Shown: positions 47,193 through 58,133, numbered from the stretch's first letter. The stretch is DNA of 64,000 bases from Arachidicoccus ginsenosidivorans (GCF_007971385.1 NZ_CP042434.1:1116001-1180000), one strand, 5' to 3'. The notes: a model not told the origin generated them from the letters alone. Translations and numbers: made by a program.

Positions 47193-49958
47193 ATGGATTA
47201 TAATTTTAGAAATATTGAGCAAAAATGGCAACAACACTGGGCAAAGACTGATGCTTATAAAGTCTCCAATGATCGTACCAAACCCAAATATTATGTATTG
47301 GACATGTTTCCCTATCCCAGCGGAGCTGGGTTGCATGTAGGACATCCACTGGGCTATATTGCCAGTGATATCTTTGCCAGGTACAAAAGACTAAAAGGCT
47401 ACAATGTGCTCCATCCCATGGGTTATGATGCTTTTGGATTGCCCGCTGAACAATATGCCATCGAGCATGGGATTCATCCGGCAGATTCTACCCGGCAGAA
47501 CATTGCTACTTTTGAAAAACAGCTCAATAATATTGGCTTTTGTTTTGACTGGTCAAGAAGAGTCAATACCAGTGAACCTGGCTATTATAAATGGACACAG
47601 TGGATATTTTTGCAGCTTTTTGGCAGTTTTTACGACCGCAGTCAACAAAAGGCGCGCAGCATCGATGCATTACAAGCCATATTTGAAAAAGAAGGCAATC
47701 AAGTCCATCCTTGTCCTGGGGATGCGGCGCTTGTTTTTAGCGCCAAGGACTGGCAAAGCTATGACCATAAGCGCCGCCAGGAGATATTAATGAACTACCG
47801 ATTGGCTTATTGCGGTTATGGGGAAGTGAACTGGTGTGAAGCACTTGGCACGGTGCTGGCCAACGATGAAGTGGTCAATGGCGTCAGTGAACGCGGCGGC
47901 CATCCGGTCGAAAAGAAAACCTTAAGGCAATGGTACCTACGCATCACTGAATATGCCGACCGTTTACTGGAAGGGCTGGAAACAGTTGAATTCAGTGAGG
48001 CGATGAAGGAGATGCAAACCAACTGGATCGGCAAGAGCACAGGCGCAGAAATTACCTTTAAGATAGACAGTGAACAGGGAACGGTGCCTGCCTTTACTGC
48101 ATATACTACCCGTCCTGATACCATTATGGGGGTAGATTTTTGTGTATTGGCTCCGGAGCTTAGTTGGGTTTTAGACATTAGCTCCACCGAACAGCGGCCG
48201 GAGGTAGAAAAATACATCGCTTATGTAAAAAGCAGAAGCGAAAGAGAGAGGATGGCTGAAAAGCGCATTACTGGCTGTTTTACGGGTGCATACGCCATCA
48301 ATCCTTTTGATGAAAATAAAAAAATACCGATTTATCTCTCTGAGTATGTTCTGGCCGGATATGGAACGGGTGCGATCATGGCGGTTCCCTCAGGCGATGA
48401 AAGAGATTATAAGTTTGCAAAATATTTTGAAATCCCGATCACCAATATCCTGGGCGACCTTTTTGACGGCGAAAATGCCAATCCAACCAAGGATGCTATA
48501 CTGGTGAACAGCGGAATGTTAGATGGTCTGCCCATGCGGGAAGCCATGGAAGTCGTTATAGACAAACTCCAGGCAAAAGGTATTGGCAAAAGAAAAACCA
48601 ATTACCGTATGCGCGATGCGGCTTTCAGCCGCCAGCGCTACTGGGGGGAACCCTTCCCGATTACCTGGCAGGACAGTGTGGCGGTACCGCTGGATGAAAA
48701 AGAGCTACCGCTTTTATTACCTAAGGTGGATAAATACGGCCCCGGACCGGGTGGTGCCGGACCGCTGGCGGCTATTGACAGTTGGACTGACCGCCACCTG
48801 GAAACCAACACGATGCCGGGCTATGCGGGCAGCTCCTGGTACTTTCTACGGTATATGGATCCGCATAATACGGAGGCTTTCTGTGATCCGGCCGCCAGTA
48901 CTTACTGGAACCAGGTAGATTTGTATATCGGCGGTACAGAACATGCAGTTGGACATTTACTTTATAGCCGGCTATGGACGAAGATTTTATTTGACCTGGG
49001 CTTTATAAATTTTCAGGAGCCCTTTAAAAAGCTCCTGAACCAAGGCATGATCCAGGGCAGCTCCCGCTTTGTTTACCGGCGTCACGGTACCCATGAGTTT
49101 ATTTCTCATGGCCTGATTATGGGGCAGCAAGTGGATAAAATCCACGTGGATGTCAATATTGTGGACGGCGTGGAGCTGGACACAGCAGCCTTTAAGCAAT
49201 GGAAAAACGGGGAATTTAAGGACGCGAGCTTTATTTTGGAAGATGGTAAATATATCTGTGGTGTTGAGGTGGAAAAAATGTCCAAATCAAAATTCAACAC
49301 AGTAAACCCGGATGTACTGGTCGAAAAATTCGGAGCAGATACCTTTAGAATGTATGAGATGTTTTTAGGACCTGTAGAACAATCCAAGCCCTGGGACACG
49401 AAGGGGATTGAAGGGGTGCACCGATTCTTAAAAAAACTATGGCGCTTATTCTTTGAAGATGAAAAAGGTGCCATCTGGACGGATGAAGTACCGACTAAAG
49501 CAGAATTAAAGGTGCTTCATAAAACGATCCAAAAAGTACAGACGGATACGGAACGTTACTCTTTTAATACGGTGGTCTCTGCCTTTATGGTTTGTGTGAA
49601 TGAACTCACGGATCTTAAATGCCATAAAAAACAGATCCTCATGCCCGTCTTAATTATGCTGACACCTTATGCACCCCATATTGCAGCGGAGCTCTGGCAA
49701 GTCTTAGGTGGTGAAGGCGAGATACTGGACGCCGCGTTCCCAGAATTCAATCCACAGCTGATCCAGGAATCCTCCAAAAACTACCCTGTCAGCATTAACG
49801 GGAAAATGCGTACCAGTATGGAGTTTCCACTGGATGCGGATAAAGACAGTATCCAGGCAGCTGTATTGGAAAATGAAGTTGTCAAAAAATGGGTCGACAA
49901 TAATCCCATTAAAAAGTTCATTTTTGTGCCAAATAAGATGATCAATGTGGTGATTTAG
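47193..49958 (+). CDS. leuS: Leucyl-tRNA synthetase
   Basis: A 921-residue class I synthetase that charges tRNA-Leu. The HIGH-type motif is in PSGAGLHVGHPLGYIASDIF near residue 43, and the KMSKS motif in VEKMSKSKFNTVNPDVLVEK near 695. The editing (CP1) domain lies between, with the threonine-rich TAYTTRPDTIMGVDFCVLAP region near 305. It ends VPNKMINVVI, the usual family finish. The frame is intact over 2.7 kb. Confidence 0.98.
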   Translation: MDYNFRNIEQKWQQHWAKTDAYKVSNDRTKPKYYVLDMFPYPSGAGLHVGHPLGYIASDIFARYKRLKGYNVLHPMGYDAFGLPAEQYAIEHGIHPADSTRQNIATFEKQLNNIGFCFDWSRRVNTSEPGYYKWTQWIFLQLFGSFYDRSQQKARSIDALQAIFEKEGNQVHPCPGDAALVFSAKDWQSYDHKRRQEILMNYRLAYCGYGEVNWCEALGTVLANDEVVNGVSERGGHPVEKKTLRQWYLRITEYADRLLEGLETVEFSEAMKEMQTNWIGKSTGAEITFKIDSEQGTVPAFTAYTTRPDTIMGVDFCVLAPELSWVLDISSTEQRPEVEKYIAYVKSRSERERMAEKRITGCFTGAYAINPFDENKKIPIYLSEYVLAGYGTGAIMAVPSGDERDYKFAKYFEIPITNILGDLFDGENANPTKDAILVNSGMLDGLPMREAMEVVIDKLQAKGIGKRKTNYRMRDAAFSRQRYWGEPFPITWQDSVAVPLDEKELPLLLPKVDKYGPGPGGAGPLAAIDSWTDRHLETNTMPGYAGSSWYFLRYMDPHNTEAFCDPAASTYWNQVDLYIGGTEHAVGHLLYSRLWTKILFDLGFINFQEPFKKLLNQGMIQGSSRFVYRRHGTHEFISHGLIMGQQVDKIHVDVNIVDGVELDTAAFKQWKNGEFKDASFILEDGKYICGVEVEKMSKSKFNTVNPDVLVEKFGADTFRMYEMFLGPVEQSKPWDTKGIEGVHRFLKKLWRLFFEDEKGAIWTDEVPTKAELKVLHKTIQKVQTDTERYSFNTVVSAFMVCVNELTDLKCHKKQILMPVLIMLTPYAPHIAAELWQVLGGEGEILDAAFPEFNPQLIQESSKNYPVSINGKMRTSMEFPLDADKDSIQAAVLENEVVKKWVDNNPIKKFIFVPNKMINVVI

Positions 49959-49995
49959 GGCGTATGATCGCCCCGAACCTCTTTATTTCTTATTT

Positions 49996-50034
49996 AGCCC
50001 GGTGTTCATGATGTTAGATGCACCGGGCTTTTTT
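49996..50034 (+). terminator. leuS terminator
   Basis: AGCCCGGTG pairs with CACCGGGCT across a 16-nt loop, then a T-run. Confidence 0.9.
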
Positions 50035-50262
50035 ATGCGCCTATGTGTATGTGTTACTCAATTTTCGAGTGATCAAAGGTTGAGTCACTGCTTCTCGCTT
50101 CCCGCTGACAGATTTTTGCAAAAAAAGCCTAGTACAACGTTTGCGTGAATTTAGCTCCCGCTAGGACCATTTGATTGTTTTAATGCATCTTTGAAATCGA
50201 AATATTTTCCCATTTTCATCCCTGCAGCTGACGAAGTTTTTTTCAACATTAAATGCATCTTT

Positions 50263-51747
50263 ATGGACACAAAGCGACATGTAAGCAGTAAGTATTTCAA
50301 AACTAGGATTGACTTTCCTGGTAAGCATAGCTTGCTCATAGCCCTCAGTCTTTCCCTGGGTTTTAGCGCCCATTTACAGGCGCAATCTGCGTCTAAATCA
50401 CAGCAGCCGTCGCAGCAGCAGTCACAACAACAGCAAGCCACCAAAACATTTACCGTTCCGGCAAACAAAGGTTATGTAGTGCCTTTTTCTACAGGTCGTA
50501 AACAAGGTGTTTCGGTGCCGGTAGGCTACCCTGAAACCGTGCGCCCTGTTTCCAGATGGACGGACAAATCAAAATCTGTGGTCTGGTATCTCTATCAGGA
50601 GCCGGGTAAGTACCAATTTAGCCTGGATGGACAGGTAAAAAGTGGCGTTAACTTGCCTTTTGAGCTATTGATCTCAGATGCAGATGCTGCCAGTACTTTT
50701 CATAAGATCCAGCGCACCGTTGAGCTTAAAGGCACGGGGATCAGGGATACTTTCCATGCTGGACGGGTGGAGATCATGAAAACGGGGTATTACCGGTACG
50801 AGTTAAAGCCCAAGGCAGATCCACAAAACGCAATTACGCTTCATTCGCTTCTTTTTACAGCTGCTGGTGGTAAAGGCGAAGTACACCAGACCGATTATCA
50901 GTCCTCTCCTTCTGTACATTTAAGTTTTAGCACCACTGCACCTACCACACAATCCTATGACTGGATTTATAGTGAAATTCTGGTACCTAAGGGCGGTGAT
51001 CCACTGGCGACTTATTATGAAGCGCTGGGTTTTTACCGGGGATACATGGGCATCCAAACCAATAGTGAGCATGAGCGGAGAGTACTCTTTTCTGTCTGGG
51101 ACAGTAAAGACGCTGAAAAGGATAAGAGCATCCAAAAATCAGATCTGGTAACGCTGGTGGCCAAAGGGCCTGAGACTGTCACCAATAATTTTGGCGGTGA
51201 AGGTACGGGCGGACAATCCTATAATCCCAAGGCTAACTGGAAAACGGGTCAACCGGTGCATTTTCTTATGAATGTTTTACCAGACAATAATGGTTCAGTT
51301 GTTATCTCCGCCTGGTATCAACTGGGTACAGCGCCCTGGGTGTATGTGGCCAGCTGGCGCGCGCCCAAGGAACACCGCTATTTTGACGGTTTCTATGCCT
51401 TTATTGAGAACTACGGCTATACCAATGGCTGGATGCGGCGCATGGCTTATTATTATAACAGCTGGGGCAAACAAAGCGGAGGCGGCGACTGGGTTAGTTT
51501 TAATAAAGTCCGCTTTTCTCATACAGATGGCAAGCCGGGCCAGCGGGTGGATTATGAGCAGGGCGTCTCAGCAAAATACCCGGATAGATTTTATATGGCC
51601 TCCGGTGGTTATACACCTACAAAACTTACCAAAGATGAAATCCCTGTCAGCACGAAAATTCCGATCAGCGATCTGACGCCTTTTGAGCGCCAGGTGCAGG
51701 CAGCTTTAAAACAGGAGGCCCAGCGTAAAGCCGCCCCATCAAAATAA
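50263..51747 (+). CDS. Secreted DUF5077/DUF3472 protein
   Basis: A 494-residue exported protein. ATG 50263 (MDTKRHVSSKYFKTRIDFPG) is chosen; the signal helix is KHSLLIALSLSLGFSAHLQA with a cut near AQS. A Gln/Ser-rich linker (QQPSQQQSQQQQ) follows. Residues about 65-190 look like DUF5077 (VPANKGYVVPFSTGRK, SVVWYLYQEPGKYQFSLD). Residues about 215-440 look like DUF3472 (YYEALGFYRGYMGIQTNSEH, FSVWDSKDAEKDKSIQKSDL, YYNSWGKQSGGGDWVSFNKV). Both domains are common in Bacteroidota glycan-related secreted proteins. The function is unknown. It stands alone with its own terminators. Confidence 0.82.
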   Translation: MDTKRHVSSKYFKTRIDFPGKHSLLIALSLSLGFSAHLQAQSASKSQQPSQQQSQQQQATKTFTVPANKGYVVPFSTGRKQGVSVPVGYPETVRPVSRWTDKSKSVVWYLYQEPGKYQFSLDGQVKSGVNLPFELLISDADAASTFHKIQRTVELKGTGIRDTFHAGRVEIMKTGYYRYELKPKADPQNAITLHSLLFTAAGGKGEVHQTDYQSSPSVHLSFSTTAPTTQSYDWIYSEILVPKGGDPLATYYEALGFYRGYMGIQTNSEHERRVLFSVWDSKDAEKDKSIQKSDLVTLVAKGPETVTNNFGGEGTGGQSYNPKANWKTGQPVHFLMNVLPDNNGSVVISAWYQLGTAPWVYVASWRAPKEHRYFDGFYAFIENYGYTNGWMRRMAYYYNSWGKQSGGGDWVSFNKVRFSHTDGKPGQRVDYEQGVSAKYPDRFYMASGGYTPTKLTKDEIPVSTKIPISDLTPFERQVQAALKQEAQRKAAPSK

Positions 51748-51785
51748 AATAAAACGAGATTTATAGTTAACTAAGAAAACCAGAA

Positions 51786-51867
51786 CGGGGCATTGCATGA
51801 TGTACAATGCCCCGGATTTAACAGCGCCGGCAACAGCGATTTAATAATCACTCTTGCCGGCGTTTTT
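51786..51867. terminator. Two successive terminator hairpins between convergent genes
   Basis: CGGGGCATTG (51786-51795) pairs with CAATGCCCCG (51805-51814). CGCCGGCAA (51825-51833) pairs with TTGCCGGCG (51854-51862), followed by TTTTT. They separate the DUF3472 gene from the permease gene running the other way. Confidence 0.85.
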
Positions 51868-51886
51868 GGGTAAACATACATGCGCT

Positions 51887-54258
51887 TTATTCACTTTTCA
51901 GGTGGGGCAATAAATTGGATTTGGCCGTTTTATAGACATTTAGTGCCATGGTGATAAAAGTAATTAAAACCAGTACACACAGGACTTGGACAAATATACC
52001 CACGCCAATATGGGTCTTAAAGGCAAAATTATGGAGCCATTTATCTGCCAGCAGATAAGATAAAGGCGCTGAGATTAAAATGGCTAGGATAACCAATAAC
52101 AAAAAATCCTTACAGATAAGTCCTATTATACTACGCACATCAGCCCCTAGTACTTTGCGAATACCAATTTCCTTTATCCTTGCCTCTGCATTGTAAGTAG
52201 CCAGTCCAAAAAGGCCTAAGCAGGATATAAAAATAGCAATGGAGGCAAAGCTGGTAAAAAGCGTTCCTACCCGTAAATCAGCTTTGTACAACGCTTCAAA
52301 TTGCTTATCTATAAACGCATATTTAAAGGGCTGCTCATTGGTTTTATAAGGCTGGTAGGCCGCTTCAGCTGCCTTGATGGCTGCAGCCATCCGGCGCTGC
52401 GAAGTCCGGATATAGAGCGTATTGCGGGAAGCTGGATTTACATACATAACCAGTGGCGATATAGCCGATTTTAAGCTCTGAAAATTAAAATCCCGCACAA
52501 TGCCTAAAATAGTAAATTTTTTGGAGCCAAAAGAGACCTGCTGTCCTACATAGGGCGGTTGCAGGCCCATTTGACTTATAGCAGTTTGGTTCAGGATCAG
52601 CCCCATACTATCTGTAGGTACTCCGGAGAAATTCTTGCCTGCCGTCATCTGCATTTTCATGGTTGGGATAAAGGCATCATCAACGGACACCGAATAAATC
52701 ATAAACGTACTGCTGGGATCTTTGCCCTCCCATTTCATGCCGGTTGAGGATACATACAGATCTGTAAGATCCTCTGCATTACTTAGTCCAATGCTTTCTA
52801 TATTACTGTTGCGTGCTAAGTCCGTTTTAATGGTCTCCAGATGTGGGATAGCCTGTTCAGGAAAGCTAACGGTAAAAACATAGTCCTTATCATAACCAAT
52901 ATTTTTATGACGGATATAATCCATTTGTCTGCCCATAACCATGGTCATGAATAACAAGATAGCCGCCATAAAAAACTGGAAGACGACCAGTGCTTTTCTA
53001 AAAGCATTGGCACTGACATTTTTACCTACTTTGCCTTTCAGAGAATTGAGTGGTTTGAACGAACTGAGCAGTAGTGCCGGATAAATACTGGAAACTAATA
53101 AGGTACCAAAAATAACCAGCAATAAGGTTTTCCATATCCGAAGATCACTTAAATCAAGGTGCAATGTTTTCCCGGAAATATAATTATAAAGCGGCATCAA
53201 TAAATAGATCAACCCAATAGCTAATACCAGAGATATCCCAAAAATAAGTATGGTTTCTAAGACAAATTGAATAAACAACTGGCCTTTTTGGCACCAATAA
53301 TTTTTTTGATGCTGACCTCTTTTGCACGAACCAGTGATCTGGCCGTGGCAATATTGACATAATTGATGCTGGCTATCAAAAATAACATAACGACGATCGC
53401 CATAAATATTTGCACCAGTCTCAGGGCGCTGTTGTCTCCATTTGGCGCCGTCAAATGGGTTTTAGTCAAATGCTGCAATTGAAAATCAAATCGTTTGTCG
53501 CCAAGGTCCGTCCAGGTTTTGTTAATGGCAGCTGCTACGTTTTTAGCGGAGGCTGTTTTTTGAAGCAAAAGATAGGTGGCCAGGCCAAAATTCTGACGGT
53601 CTTCATCCATGTCGCGGCCCGGATGACTGATTGCATAGGCAGCGCTGTAATAAGCCATGGGCAAAAGTACATCTGTTTGTATCGTTGACTTACTTGGAAA
53701 ATCAGCAAGGACACCAGTAACGGTCATCTGGGTTCCTTCGTAATCCAGCAGCTGACCCAGCGGGTCTCTGTCGCCAAATACTTTTTGGGCAGCACGCCGG
53801 GTCATTACAATTGAATGCGGACTTTGCCACAAAGTCGCTTTATTGCCTGATTTAAGTGTATAGCTAAATACAGATAGAAAACTGTTATCTACAAACATAG
53901 AGGAAAGCTTGTAGGGCTGCCTTGCGCCTGCTTTTAGAAAAGTGGTCGTTCCATTATCCAGCACCCTGCAAGCAGTTTTTATTGCAGGTATCGATTGTGC
54001 AGCACTGTATACTTTGGGAGGCGTCATTGGATACACCACTGCTTTGCCGGCGTTTTTCTGGCCTTTAAACTGGGTATTGACCTGATAAATCTGATCTGCC
54101 TGTTTCAAAAATTGATCGTATCCCGTTTCGTTTTGCACCCATAGCAATAACATAATCCCAGTGGCCAGACCAATAGAAAGTCCAAGGATATTAATGACGC
54201 TATATAATTTGCCCTTTTTTATATTTCTCCAGGCGGATTTGAGATAAAATTTCAACAT
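51887..54258 (-). pseudogene. MacB/FtsX-like ABC transporter permease, one-base frameshift
   Basis: A two-module permease: an N-terminal helix (VINILGLSIGLATGIMLLLW), a large periplasmic MacB_PCD domain, then FtsX helices (VVMLFLIASINYVNIATARS). A second half repeats the layout (ALVVFQFFMAAILLFMTMVM, FASIAIFISCLGLFGLATYN, EARIKEIGIRKVLGADVRSI). The break is at a GG pair (CC at 53283-53284 on +). With three G the reading is IIGAKKGQLFIQFVLETILI and the protein is 790 residues, and the length divides by three. Such permeases pair with a separate ATPase and export or shear lipoproteins or peptides. No ATPase gene lies alongside. Confidence 0.88.
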
Positions 54259-54712
54259 ACTTCAAAATTTGGCATTAACGCTTTTCTGTGATACGTCTAA
54301 GATAATATGAGGCTTATAAAGTAGCCCTACCTGCATCCACCTGACGCTTAGCCACCGGTATGCCAAAATAATATCTACTGATTTTCTGCGTTTTAAGCAT
54401 GTACAAAAATTAACACTTGTTCAAAAATGATACACCTGCTGTTCGTTTTTTGAACACTTCTACCTGATTGTCAATCATTATTTTATAACGCGCAGATGTT
54501 TACCATTCCTTCTCCTGGTCTTTGTCCTGGTCTTTGTTCTGGTCATCGTCCAGTTTATCGTCATGCCCATTACTTCTCTGCTCGCCTTCGCTAATATTTT
54601 TTTCTAAACCTGCTTAATTTTCCTGACATGCAATTGAAATTATAAAATAAGAGGTGCCGAGTCCCGGGACTATGTATCAAGGACTACTTTAACCTACTGC
54701 AAAAGTTGCTGA
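54259..54712. other. Gene-poor gap with an Asp/Lys-rich imperfect repeat
   Basis: No full gene seen. The minus strand at 54500-54606 encodes an open stretch without a start (LEKNISEGEQRSNGHDDKLD, then DDQNKDQDKDQEKEW). It overlaps a 12-bp imperfect tandem repeat of about three and a half units at 54511-54550. It may be the end of a decayed protein. The permease promoter must lie just upstream of 54258 on the minus strand. Confidence 0.4.
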
Positions 54713-55680
54713 TTATTTTTCAATCAAATAACACCAACGTTTTAATTTGCCCTCAAAATCAAAGGGCGTTGTTTTTTTTGTGATATCTGTAATTTTACTG
54801 GCGGTGATATGATCCTGATCTAAGACAAAGCGGGTAAAATTTGTACTAAAATAAAGCTGACCGCCTGGCGTAAGTGCATTTAAAACGTCTGTAATCAACT
54901 CCACATGATCTCTTTGGATATCTAAAACATCTTTCATCTTTTTGGAATTGCTGAAAGTTGGCGGATCCATTACCACCAAATCAAAGGAGGCCGGTTTTAT
55001 GGTCTTTAAATATGCCTTGACATCGGCTGGGATAAAAGGGTATTTATTTTTGGTGGATGGTGTAAGTAGGTGGTTATAGCTGAAATTCTCGGCCGTCCAG
55101 TTTAAATAGGTATTGGAAAGATCTACGCTGGTTACACTGGCGGCCCCTGCCGCCGCTGCATATACCGAAAACGCCCCTGTATAGCAAAACAGGTTCAGCA
55201 CATTTTTTTCACTTGCCACTGCACTCACCATTTGGCGGGTGATTCTATGATCTAAAAACAGGCCAGTATCCAGATAATCACTCAGATTGACCCTGAATTT
55301 TAATCCGCCTTCTTCCACTGTAAAATAATGTCCTGCACTGTCGACCTTTTCATATTGCGCACCTGCGATGCGGTGGCTCATTTTACTGCGCTGTTTAAGG
55401 TAAATTTCTGATTGTGCCACACCAGTTACCTGGCTGATAACAGCAAAGCAGGCATTAATTTTATCTTCCGGCCACTGGTCCTCCAAGTCGGGATCGGCTG
55501 ATTTTTTGGCATAAATACTGACATATGCCTTTTCACCGTACAAGTCTATACTAATCGGAAACTCTGTCAAATCGCGGTCGTAGATGCGGTAACAATAGAT
55601 TTTTTGCCTTCTAGCCAGCTTGCTTCTGTGTTTAAACACTTTGGTCAAACGGTTAAAAACATCTGTAATAAGGCTTCCAT
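54713..55680 (-). CDS. RlmK-like 23S rRNA methyltransferase, start region possibly frameshifted
   Basis: About 320 residues of a SAM-dependent methyltransferase close to the C-terminal (RlmK) half of RlmKL. A PUA-like entry (KIYCYRIYDRDLTEFPISID) is followed by SDYLDTGLFLDHRITRQMVS. The SAM motif is VLNLFCYTGAFSVYAAAAGA, and motif IV VMDPPTFSNSKKM. Bacterial RlmK makes m7G2069 in 23S rRNA. The open frame starts only at a TTG (55646-55648), although the sequence upstream in frame still looks coding (SLITDVFNRLTKVF). ATG at 55678-55680 gives MEALLQ in another frame; one A added at 55675-55676 (TT on +) gives MESLITDVFNRLTKVF. The coordinates given use that start. Confidence 0.82.
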
Positions 55681-56102
55681 TGAGATTTCAGTTTAGGATC
55701 TGTATGATTTTATGGCTGCAAAATACGCCGAATTCTGGTCTTGGCTGCCGCTGCTAAGCCTGCTCGGTAAATTTTCTTATTTGTGCGCTGAAGCAGACTA
55801 TACATAATTCGTCAACGCTTCGCTTTGGTAACAGGCTAATAGCCATTGGATTTGCCGAATGACCCTTGTAATTTAATTCTTAAAACCTTCTTAAATTAAA
55901 TAGGAAAAGGTTCTTTGGGGCCGCCCGGATCCATGCGCTGGTTATACGCTAATGCCATAATTTATTTTTGTTCCCTAATTCTGTCAGAATTCACAGAACT
56001 AATCTTATTTTTGAATTTACGGCCCACTGATAAAAGGCTATAGCCTATTAAAATTCAATAAGTAAAGCAAATATCCAAGGCCGCAATCATAAAATAAACA
56101 AG
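55681..56102. other. Intergenic region with a small open frame and the prmA promoter
   Basis: A TATTTTTG box at 56006-56013 fits the Bacteroidota -7 element for prmA. On the minus strand 55896-55958 encodes MALAYNQRMDPGGPKEPFPI followed by a stop, which resembles the N-terminus of HU-like proteins but is far too short. No other gene seen. Confidence 0.4.
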
Positions 56103-56927
56103 ATGAATTCTTTCAGGGAAATAGAGATAAATGGATTAAAACCAGGACAATTGGATCTTTTTGTAGGTCTTTTGTCTGAAGCGGGTTATAGCGGCTTTGA
56201 GGAATTGGAGGACGGTCAAACACTAAAGGCCTTTATTGATGAAGACAGCTTTGATGAGCCTTTATTGAAAAGTCTGTTGGCCCCGTATGAAATCCCTTAT
56301 AAGGACCAAGTCGTCAATCAACAAAACTGGAATGCACTTTGGGAATCTAATTTTGAGCCTGTTGTAGTGGATGACTTTGTAGCGATCCGGGCTGACTTTC
56401 ATCAGGATAAGTTCAATACGGAGTTTGAAATCGTGATTATGCCCAAAATGAGCTTCGGCACCGGTCATCACGGCACAACCTATATGATGGTAGCCCAGAT
56501 GCGTAATTTGCAATGGGCGAGTAAAAAGGTGTTGGATTTTGGGACGGGCACGGGCATCTTAGCCATTTTAGCCAATAAGCTGGGCGCCAAAGATATTATT
56601 GCCTTAGATAATGATGATTGGTCCATTGAAAACGCCACTGAAAATATTTTGCGCAACAACTGTCACCATATCACAGTCAGTAAAGCACATACAGCTGCTA
56701 CCGGTAGCAAGTTTGAGATTATACTGGCTAATATCAATAAAAATGTCATCATTGCCAACGGGGAAATACTTACTGATTCTTTGCTCCCAAAAGGAGATTT
56801 GCTGGTTAGCGGGCTCTTGCAGGAAGATGAACCGGATATTAAAGCCTTATTTACAGAGCTTGGACTTACTTACCTGACCACTGTGAATAAAGCACAGTGG
56901 ATTGCAATGCATTTTAGAAAAATGTGA
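56103..56927 (+). CDS. prmA: Ribosomal protein L11 methyltransferase
   Basis: A 274-residue SAM-dependent enzyme that trimethylates L11. The N-terminal domain is at about 1-90 (QQNWNALWESNFEPVVVDDF is conserved). The catalytic part has MSFGTGHHGTTYMMVAQMRN, motif I VLDFGTGTGILAILANKLGA, IIALDNDDWSIENATENILR and the NI-type motif ILANINKNVIIANG, which replaces the DPPY of most methyltransferases. It ends in the usual TVNKAQWIAMHFRKM. Confidence 0.95.
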   Translation: MNSFREIEINGLKPGQLDLFVGLLSEAGYSGFEELEDGQTLKAFIDEDSFDEPLLKSLLAPYEIPYKDQVVNQQNWNALWESNFEPVVVDDFVAIRADFHQDKFNTEFEIVIMPKMSFGTGHHGTTYMMVAQMRNLQWASKKVLDFGTGTGILAILANKLGAKDIIALDNDDWSIENATENILRNNCHHITVSKAHTAATGSKFEIILANINKNVIIANGEILTDSLLPKGDLLVSGLLQEDEPDIKALFTELGLTYLTTVNKAQWIAMHFRKM

Positions 56928-57149
56928 TTGCACCCACATTTTTAAGTAGGTATCGTTCGCTATAAAGGGCTTGACCAAGCGGGATACCAAAGCGATCATG
57001 CTGTTGACCATTTTATAGTGCGTTTATAAACATCTAAAATGCTTTAAACACAACTATATTTTTTTGTTAAATTGTCTTAAAACGATATCATCCATACTTC
57101 ATAAATCCCAAATTTTCATCGATCTTGTCTATAATTGACAATTACCTGT

Positions 57150-57157
57150 TATATTTG
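57150..57157 (+). promoter_or_regulatory. TAnnTTTG promoter box for plsY
   Basis: TATATTTG, 30 bases before the ATG at 57188. A TTG about 22 bases upstream may be the -33 element. Confidence 0.5.
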
Positions 57158-57187
57158 TGATTCACTATTTCTGACGAAAAGCTATTA

Positions 57188-57874
57188 ATGCAAGAGATAT
57201 TACTTTTACTGGTAGCCTATATGCTTGGCTCTATTCCTACCTCTGTGTGGGTGAGCAGACACTTTTTTGGTATTGATATACGTGAATACGGCAGTGGAAA
57301 TGCTGGTGCCACAAACACCTTTAGGGTGCTGGGACCAAAATGGGGATCTATTGTCATGCTGGTGGACGTATCAAAGGGGGCGGCGGCTGCTTTATTGGTA
57401 TTTACCTTGCAAAAATATGCATTGCATGACAGTATGCAACGCACCAACCTGATGATTGGTCTCGGACTTGCTGCTGTTGTGGGTCATATCTTCCCATTAT
57501 GGGCAGGTTTTAAAGGTGGCAAGGGTGTGGCTACCTTATTTGGAATGATCCTGGCCATTCAGCCAGCAGTAGCGGGTCTTTGTGTGGGCGTTTTTGTTTT
57601 AGTACTATATCTAACCCGTTTTGTATCACTTAGTTCTATTCTATCTGGCGTTGCCTTTGCAGTGCTGATTCTTTTTATATTTAATGATGATTCAACTTTC
57701 TACAGGATATTTTCAATTGCGGTAGCTCTGATGCTGGTACTGACGCATCAAAAAAATATCAATCGTATTCTAAAAGGTACAGAAAGTAAAGTTCCCATCC
57801 TTAAATTCCGGGATCGTCGCAGAAATCGCCGGCGCGGTAGCCAAAAAAATGAACCTGACAGCGAAAATGCTTAG
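57188..57874 (+). CDS. plsY: Glycerol-3-phosphate acyltransferase PlsY
   Basis: A 228-residue membrane enzyme that transfers an acyl group from acyl-phosphate to glycerol-3-phosphate, the first step of phospholipid synthesis. Signature segments are REYGSGNAGATNTFRVLG, VGHIFPLWAGFKGGKGVATL and LVLYLTRFVSLSSILSGVAF. Several hydrophobic helices surround them. The C-terminus has a basic, Arg-rich tail (RDRRRNRRRGSQKNEPDSEN) beyond the usual end. Confidence 0.95.
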   Translation: MQEILLLLVAYMLGSIPTSVWVSRHFFGIDIREYGSGNAGATNTFRVLGPKWGSIVMLVDVSKGAAAALLVFTLQKYALHDSMQRTNLMIGLGLAAVVGHIFPLWAGFKGGKGVATLFGMILAIQPAVAGLCVGVFVLVLYLTRFVSLSSILSGVAFAVLILFIFNDDSTFYRIFSIAVALMLVLTHQKNINRILKGTESKVPILKFRDRRRNRRRGSQKNEPDSENA

Positions 57875-58133
57875 TGCTGCGGGTGAGGGATTGTAAATGA
57901 CCTTGGATTCTGTCTATTAGCTTGTTACAATTACAGTTGTTTCCCCAATTGCCCTTATAATTGCTTTTAAAACTTATCTAAACGGCAATTCACAATCGCT
58001 TACTTGTACAACAACCTCCATTTTGGTATGGATATTGGTTTTAACATTTAACCTGTTTTCTGATGGTATGCTTTGCCAACAAAAATCGGGTTCAACTAAT
58101 TACATCTGTTTTTACTGTCTTAAATTTAGTCTT

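Noticed and set aside
55896..55958. HU-like N-terminus MALAYNQRMDPGGPKEPFPI
   Set aside because: Only 20 residues, no continuation in any frame, so it does not support a gene call.
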